Assembly (NCBI GenBank): GCA_027257055.1
Contig: JAPVLO010000990.1
Coordinates: 424,946-488,945, forward strand
Length of the DNA: 64,000 nucleotides
Direction: 5' to 3'
From: Cephalopachus bancanus
Taxonomy: Eukaryota > Chordata > Mammalia > Primates > Tarsiidae
This document shows positions 57,735 through 64,000 of the stretch, piece after piece. How positions within the stretch are numbered: the first letter of the stretch is position 1; every line of letters begins with the position of its first letter. The notes beneath the pieces were generated by a model. The model was not told the DNA's origin and searched no databases. It was given only the letters and a program-made list of their open reading frames with translations. A program made the position numbers and the translations under genes.

Positions 57735-58180
57735 TGAATGCTTAAAAAAAAATTCTTTAAAAAAATTTTTTTGGTGTTGCTGGCTAGTTAGAATGGAACC
57801 GACTGGCTCAGTCCGTGAACTGTCTTCTGTGGGCAAGACGGATGGCTTAAGGGCATTCCAGAATGATTCATTCAAGTTCTTCTAGTCCAAAACTCCCCTC
57901 AAAAAGACAGCACATTCAGAAAGCTCCGACAAGCCTGGGTTGGAGCAGGTCTGCGGGGTAGATTCCTAGCAGGGTGTGTAAGTGCAATCAATCTGCTGTA
58001 AGCAAGAGAACCAGGATCAAAAGCTGGTCTCTCCCACTTGCTGGGATGCTTATGCAATTCATTATTTTATGTCCTTGGTTTCTTTTTTCAAACGCAGATG
58101 CCCCAGAAAGGTAACACATTCAGTTACTCACACCTTAGTGCAAAAGCATTCATCGGAAACATTTTAAACAGCGGAGGAGT
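57735..58180. other. Unassigned sequence
   Basis: No recognised feature. Confidence 0.35.
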
Positions 58181-58185
58181 CTGGG

Positions 58186-58345
58186 TAAGGCTGCCTGGGA
58201 GCAGAGAATCAGAAGTCCAGATGCTGAAGCCATCCCCTCCCCCATCGGAGGCGGAGGCGCAGTTTTCTAGGGCGGAGCCCTAGTGTCAATATCATTTTCT
58301 AAAGCTCCCCAGGTGATGTCAATATGCAACCAAGTTGGGAACCCA
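58186..58345 (+). mobile_element. MER5A-like hAT fragment
   Basis: AAAGCTCCCCAGGTGATGTC, then AACCAAGTTGGGAACCC, the MER5A 3' end. Confidence 0.7.
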
Positions 58346-58424
58346 GAATAGGGGAGGGAGACTGAAAGAGGATGGAAGGGTGGGGTGGAGGAGACAAAAG
58401 AAAAGATGAAGCACCTCTCATGAA

Positions 58425-58830
58425 AGACCTGAGTTTGAGTCCTGCCTTGCTGGCTATATGATCCTGGTAGAGTTACTTATACCCAGCCTGGTGCAGTGGC
58501 TCACGCCGGTAACCCCAGCATTTTGGGAGGCACAGGCGAGAGGACTACTTGAACCCAGGAATTCGAGACCAGCCTGGGCAGCATAGCGAGACCTCCTGTC
58601 TACAAAAAATTAGCAGGGAGTGATGGTGTGTGCCTGTAGTCCCAGCTACGTGGGAGGTCGAGGTGGGAGGATCTCCTGAGTCCAGGAGGTTGGGACTGTG
58701 GTGAGCCATGGGCGTGCCACTACACTCCAGCCTGGGTGAGAAAGTGAGAGTCCCACTCAAAAAAAATAAGAGTTACTTATACCCTCTGAACTTCATTTAC
58801 TTCATCTGTGAAATAGGGATAATAAACTTA
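58425..58830 (+). mobile_element. MIR interrupted by an Alu
   Basis: Sense MIR halves: GAGTTTGAGTCCTGCCTTGC before the Alu, then CATCTGTGAAATAGGGATAA after it. Confidence 0.8.
58485..58768 (+). mobile_element. Alu dimer, older
   Basis: Full-length dimer with a 16-bp perfect target duplication AGAGTTACTTATACCC (58469-58484 and 58769-58784). Confidence 0.96.
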
Positions 58831-58901
58831 AAGAGTAGCTCTCAAACTTGAACTTGAATGGGCATCAGAAATACCTGGAAGGCTTGTTAAAACACAGATT
58901 C

Positions 58902-59181
58902 TGCCGGGCACGTTGGCTCATACCTGCAATCCCAGCACTTTGGGAGGTGGAAGCCAGAGGATTGCCTGAGTCCAAGGGTTCAAGACCAGCCTGGGAAACT
59001 TGGTGAGACCTTGTCTCTACAATAAGTTAAAAAATTAGCTGGATGTGGTGGTGCGCCCCTGTAGTTCCAGCTACTTGGAAGGCTGAGGCCGAAGGATCAC
59101 CTGAGCCCAGGAAGTCGAGGTTGTGGTGGCTGTGAGCATGCCACTGCACTCCAGCCTGGGCAACAGAGTGAAACTCTGACT

Positions 59182-59230
<49 letters not shown>
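58902..59230 (+). mobile_element. Alu, tarsier-type, with (CA)n tail
   Basis: Full-length dimer with target duplication ACACAGATTC. Its tail has been replaced by a CA dinucleotide run. Confidence 0.94.

Positions 59231-59235
<5 letters not shown>
59185..59235 (+). repeat. (CA)n microsatellite
   Basis: About 25 uninterrupted CA units at the end of an Alu. Confidence 0.95.
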
Positions 59236-59237
<2 letters not shown>

Positions 59238-59374
59238 TTCCCAGGCCTCACCGCACCTCCAAAGATTCTGGCTCAGTAAGTCTAAGGTGAGACCCCAAAT
59301 TTGCATTTCTAGCAAGCTCCCCAGTGCTGCTGCTGCTGTTGGTTGAACTGCTGTTGGGCCATGCTTTGAGAACC

Positions 59375-60697
<1,323 letters not shown>

Positions 60698-60700
60698 CGG

Positions 60701-61120
60701 GGATGGGTGGGTGGATGGGTGGGTGGGTGGATGGGTGGATGGATGGGTGGATGAGTACATGGATGAGTAAGTGGATGAATGGGTGGTTGGGTGGATGAAT
60801 GGATGGATGGATGAATGGGTGGGTGGATAAGTGAGTGGATGAATGGGTGGATGGTGGATGGATGGATGGATGAATGGGTGGGTGGGTGGATGAATGGGTG
60901 GATGGTGGGTGGATGGGTGGGTGGGTGGGTGCATGGTTGGATGGATGGGTGGACGGATGGATAGACAGATAGGTGGGTGGTTGGGTGGGTGAATGGATGG
61001 ATGAATGGATGGGTAGAAGGGTGGGTGGGTGGGTGAATGGGTGAATGGATGGATGGATGGATGGATGAATGGATAAATGGATGGATGGGTAGATGGGTGG
61101 GTGGATGAATGTGGGGATGG
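60701..61120 (+). repeat. (GGAT/GGGT/GAAT)n minisatellite
   Basis: 420 bp of tetranucleotide-based units (GGAT, GGGT, GAAT) with higher-order variation. Two perfect G-quadruplex motifs GGGTGGGTGGGTGGG at 60915-60929 and 61019-61033. The long antisense His/Pro-rich open frames across it are artefacts. Confidence 0.95.
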
Positions 61121-61342
61121 ACTGACTGTCACACAATACCAAGGTGCTTTTCCTGTAAATACCACAAACCTAGACCAGCAGTTCTCAAACCTTTACGTCC
61201 TAGGAACCTCTACTTTTTAATTTATTATTCAGGACTCCAAAAATCTTTGTCAGCCTTATCTATCAATATTTCCCACATTAAAGATGAAAACAAAAAAATT
61301 AATATTTATGTGTTAATGGATATAAAAATAACAATAATGAAT

Positions 61343-61860
61343 ATATTCCACGTATGTAAGCAGCCTCTAAGATGGTGCCCAATCATTTCCACCTTCTGTC
61401 ATTCACACTCTTGAGTAATCTCCTCCCCCTGAATGTGAGCTAGACTTAGAGACTCACTCCTAATAGAGCTACTGTCCCATTGGGATGTGGCTTTCAAAAT
61501 TAGATTATAAAAAGACTGCCTTCTGTCCTTGGTGCACTTTTACTCTCTCTGGGAGAAGCCAGCTGCTTTTTCATGAGCCAGCCCAGTGAGAGAGGCCCAC
61601 GTGGCTAGGAGCGCAAGCCTGCCAACGGCCACATGAGTGTGCTTGGAGGTGGTTCCTTCCCGGGTTGAGCTTTGAGACCACTGTAGCCTTGGTCCATGCC
61701 CTCATTATGGTCTCCTGAGAGACTTCGAGCCACAACCACACAACTAAACTGCTCCCAGATGCCTGATCCCCAGAAATTGTGTGAGATGATATACGTTTGT
61801 CATCTTCAGCCACCACGTTTTGGGGGTAACTTGTTACATGGCAATGGATGACATATATGG
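61343..61860 (+). mobile_element. MLT1-type MaLR LTR inside the hAT element
   Basis: Sense: TAAGCAGCCTCTAAGATGGT, GCCAACGGCCACATGAGTGT, GCCACCACGTTTTGGGGGTA. Confidence 0.8.
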
Positions 61861-61940
61861 TAACTTCAATAGCACAATTTTATTTTTCAAATTATTGTGT
61901 TTTCCAAAAGAAGATTTTAGGTAGTAAGAGGGCATTGTTT

Positions 61941-62037
61941 CCCTTTTTTTTTTTTTTTTTTTTTTTTTTAGAAAGCAGGATTTATTGAGAGGACAGAAAA
62001 GCTCCCACAGTGGGAGGGGACCTGAAGGGGTTGCCCC
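61941..62037 (-). mobile_element. TINE (LTR R-region retrocopy)
   Basis: Antisense copy: T26 run (61944-61969), then GAAAGCAGGATTTATTGAGA and CTCCCACAGTGGGAGGGGAC, ending TTGCCC. Read on the minus strand it starts GGGCAACC, carries the same CCACTGTGGGAG and CAATAAATCCTG motifs as 19728-19798, and ends in poly(A). The target duplication is short or unclear (TGTTT on both sides). Confidence 0.85.
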
Positions 62038-62239
62038 TGTTTTACGTTTTTGCACACCTCTTTCATATCTGACTAAAGACAACTGCTTTCTCATAACTGC
62101 CTCGCATTCAATCTGGTGTGATACGTTATTTTGGTTGAAGACAATCCAACTTCATGGAGCTTGGTGGTTAGAAAAGGGCTGGGGGAATCACAGGGATCCT
62201 CAGACCACACTTTGGGAACTGCTGACCTAGCCAATCACA

Positions 62240-62938
62240 GCCCCAAAAGATTCTAGCTCTAGGGCCCTCACACCCTAGGTTTCCTGTTTGGGACATTTGC
62301 CATTTCTCCAGGTGCTCGAGTGACAGAGGCCACCCAGGAGATCTCGTCCCCAGCCACAAGGGACAAGGCTGTCCTCTGAGGCCTAACAGCAGAAGACAGT
62401 GATGAACAAATCCCTGATCTTGGCTATGTCATGCCCAGAGGTGTCACGCAGAGAGGAAAGGCACCTACCTCTGAGCAAGGTGAAGGCTGAGGCATCTGGG
62501 GCGGGGATGGGGGTTGGGGGCAGAGGGGCTAGATCCGCGCAGTGAGAGCTTCTGGGACACTGGGGATTGCCAGATCCTCAGGGATTTCCCCCCTCCGCCT
62601 TTTTTCCTGCACACCTCCCACTGCGTGCCCCCCCCCGTTAAGTTTAGGGCCTGTTTTCAGCCAGAGATGGTCTAATTTTCGCTGCCTAGTTGGTCAGAGA
62701 AACGCACGCAGCTGTAGCAAAGAATAAAAATAGCTTCCTCCGTGACCAATTTCTTCCCACTTCCCTTTCTCTCTCTCCATGCTCGCCTCCCCCTGTCCCC
62801 ACCTTCTGCGAAGGCAGGAAGGTCCCCGGGGAGTGCGAGCACTACTGAGACATGCCAGGCTCCCTGGCTTCCCTCCCAAGCAGCACATGTTCCTGGTTCT
62901 GTTTTGCCGTGGTCCCCCACATGCTGGCACAGGCTTCC
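62240..62938. other. Repeat-free sequence upstream of the CpG island
   Basis: No interspersed repeat. Contains a MEF2/TATA-like ATAAAAATAG near 62724 and a CCAAT box (GACCAATTTC) near 62742, about 200 bp before the island. Confidence 0.4.
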
Positions 62939-62939
62939 C

Positions 62940-63470
62940 AGGGGACGGGGCATTGTCAGATGGGTCCCCGCGGGCCCAGCGTTCGTCCACCTGGCTGAGC
63001 AGACGTCCTCTTAGTGCACACAGCGCCGCAGACATCGACAAGGCGAGTGCCCGCCAGCGGCGCTCGGATCTGGGGGTGCCCAGCCTCGCCCGGAGCCAGC
63101 CAAAGGCCTGACAGCGAGCGGCCCGGAGCTTCTGGCACCGTAGAGGTTAAACGAGAAGCCTCCAGCTGGAAGGAAAAACGCCCCGGTGCTATGCGCGGAG
63201 GCTCCAGGCGGTGTCCCCAGCGTCCCGGGCTTCCTTTGCGCGCGGCGGCGGCGCGTCCCGGAGGCGTCCGCGGCATAAGATGGAATCGGAAAGTGGCATT
63301 CGTCTTTCTAGTTCAGAGGCGGGAGCAAACAATCAAACCCGCAGCAGCTCACCTCCCGAACGCCAAGGTCTAGCCTGCCTTGGGCGAGGGAGCGTTTCTA
63401 GAAACGTCCACGCCCCGAATCACTGGCGAGAACCAGGAGCGTGGGGTATGGCCTGGACCTGCCCGGCCTC
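62940..63470. promoter_or_regulatory. CpG island, candidate promoter
   Basis: By eye about 50 CpG dinucleotides in roughly 530 bp, densest at 63180-63275 (runs of CGCG and GGCGGCGG), in a window otherwise poor in CpG. No repeats overlap it. A Kozak-like ATG (ATAAGATGG) opens a 67-codon frame at 63280-63480 (MESESGIRLSSSEAG...) that I do not recognise. It could be a 5' exon, a upstream ORF, or chance. Orientation is undetermined. Confidence 0.7.
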
Positions 63471-64000
63471 TCTTCCCTGAGCCTTTGGAACCATGCAGGA
63501 GAGAGGAAAGGCCACCTATCGCCTTTCAGGGGTGGCTTGTGGGGTCCAGGGCCGTTTGCGTCTCTCTACTGCAGTTTGGAAACAGAGTAAACCACCCTGG
63601 CAAAGTCCGGCGAACTTGTCCAAACCACACAAAAGTTTAAACCACACAAACTCCCAACTGGGCGTCGAGCTCAGGGCTGGCTTTATCTGTCCCCAGAGGG
63701 CTTTGCTCTGCCTCACCATGGATTAGGGCTCCTGGAAGACATTGAAACAGTTTATCTCGCCCACTCAGCCTCAGGCCCCCATGGGCTGGAGTGGAGCCTA
63801 GATTGTTCTGACAGCCAACCCCCAGCCCAGCTTTGTGGCCCTCAGGTCCACCTGCCCGGCAGCTCAATCCATAGAGGGTCCCCATGTTGTGGCAGGAAGT
63901 AGAATGCCTGGGAGCAAGAGGGTGAGGTGGCGAGGTGACTTTGGATGTGAGGGGACAGAAGCAATCTGTCCACTAAGCAGGGTAAGGCCACCAACGTCCC
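63471..64000. other. Repeat-free sequence
   Basis: No interspersed repeat and no recognised exon; possible first-intron or flanking sequence of a gene starting at the CpG island. Confidence 0.35.

Larger units (their letters stand above)
58835..59372 (+). mobile_element. MER5A-like hAT element split by an Alu
   Basis: Ends TAGCTCTCAAACTTG and TTTGAGAACCCCTG. Interior GGGCATCAGAAATACCTGGA, then CCCAGGCCTCACCGCACC after the Alu. Confidence 0.8.
61176..62224 (+). mobile_element. Charlie-type hAT DNA transposon with two insertions
   Basis: Ends CAGCAGTTCTCAAAC (61176) and TTTGGGAACTGCTG (62224) are inverted repeats. The 8-bp flanks ACCTAGAC and ACCTAGCC differ at one base, as expected for an old hAT target duplication. 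Interior matches Charlie-type sequence (GGACTCCAAAAATCTTTGTC). Interrupted by an MLT1 and a TINE. Confidence 0.8.

Noticed and set aside
63280..63480. Kozak ATG and 67-codon frame in the CpG island as a definite CDS
   Set aside because: I do not recognise the peptide and cannot see a downstream exon before the window ends. Noted only within the CpG island entry.

Overview
This window is primate nuclear DNA dominated by interspersed repeats. I see no protein-coding exon I can name. The lineage can be read from the repeats. Roughly fifty Alu-family copies are present. Most carry a diagnostic linker (CTACAATAAATCAAAAAATTAG) and a right arm ending GACTCCAACTC. As far as I recall, these are not the human AluS/AluY forms nor the lemur/galago forms. 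Two short LTR-derived, poly(A)-tailed insertions (19728-19798 and 61941-62037) look like the Tarsius interspersed elements (TINEs) described with the Philippine tarsier genome. Together these point to a tarsier (Tarsius/Carlito). This is inference from sequence features; no database was searched.

Layout. 1-16.8 kb: old MaLR (MLT1/MLT2-like) LTRs, a HAL1/L1M body with Alus inside, a Tigger-like DNA transposon, a foldback element, MIR and L2 fragments, and a possible conserved non-coding block (about 12.9-13.6 kb). 16.8-21.3 kb: LTR-like sequence, including a solo class-I-like LTR with CCAAT and TATA boxes, and the first TINE. 21.5-24.3 kb: a run of Alus, one inserted into the first bases of another, then a nearly 600-bp L2. 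24.3-27.3 kb: mostly unique sequence. 27,346-28,372: a 14-unit compound minisatellite whose unit combines a short spacer with a (GT)n run. 28.9-42.3 kb: Alu-rich DNA with chained and nested insertions, including a four-level nest at 38.7-39.7 kb inside an L1M body. 42.3-60.7 kb: MaLRs, MIR/L2/MER5A fragments, another LTR and unique stretches. 60.7-61.1 kb: a GGAT/GGGT minisatellite with two perfect G-quadruplex motifs. 61.2-62.2 kb: a Charlie-type hAT element containing an MLT1 and the second TINE. 62.2-64.0 kb: repeat-free sequence with a CpG island (about 62.94-63.47 kb), the best gene-promoter candidate in the window.

The many long open frames on both strands are explained by Alu consensus sequence, simple repeats or chance. 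The most notable signals are the TINE pair, a young Alu subfamily whose left arm has a perfect tRNA-like T-arm and B box, the compound minisatellite, the G-quadruplex array, and the terminal CpG island.
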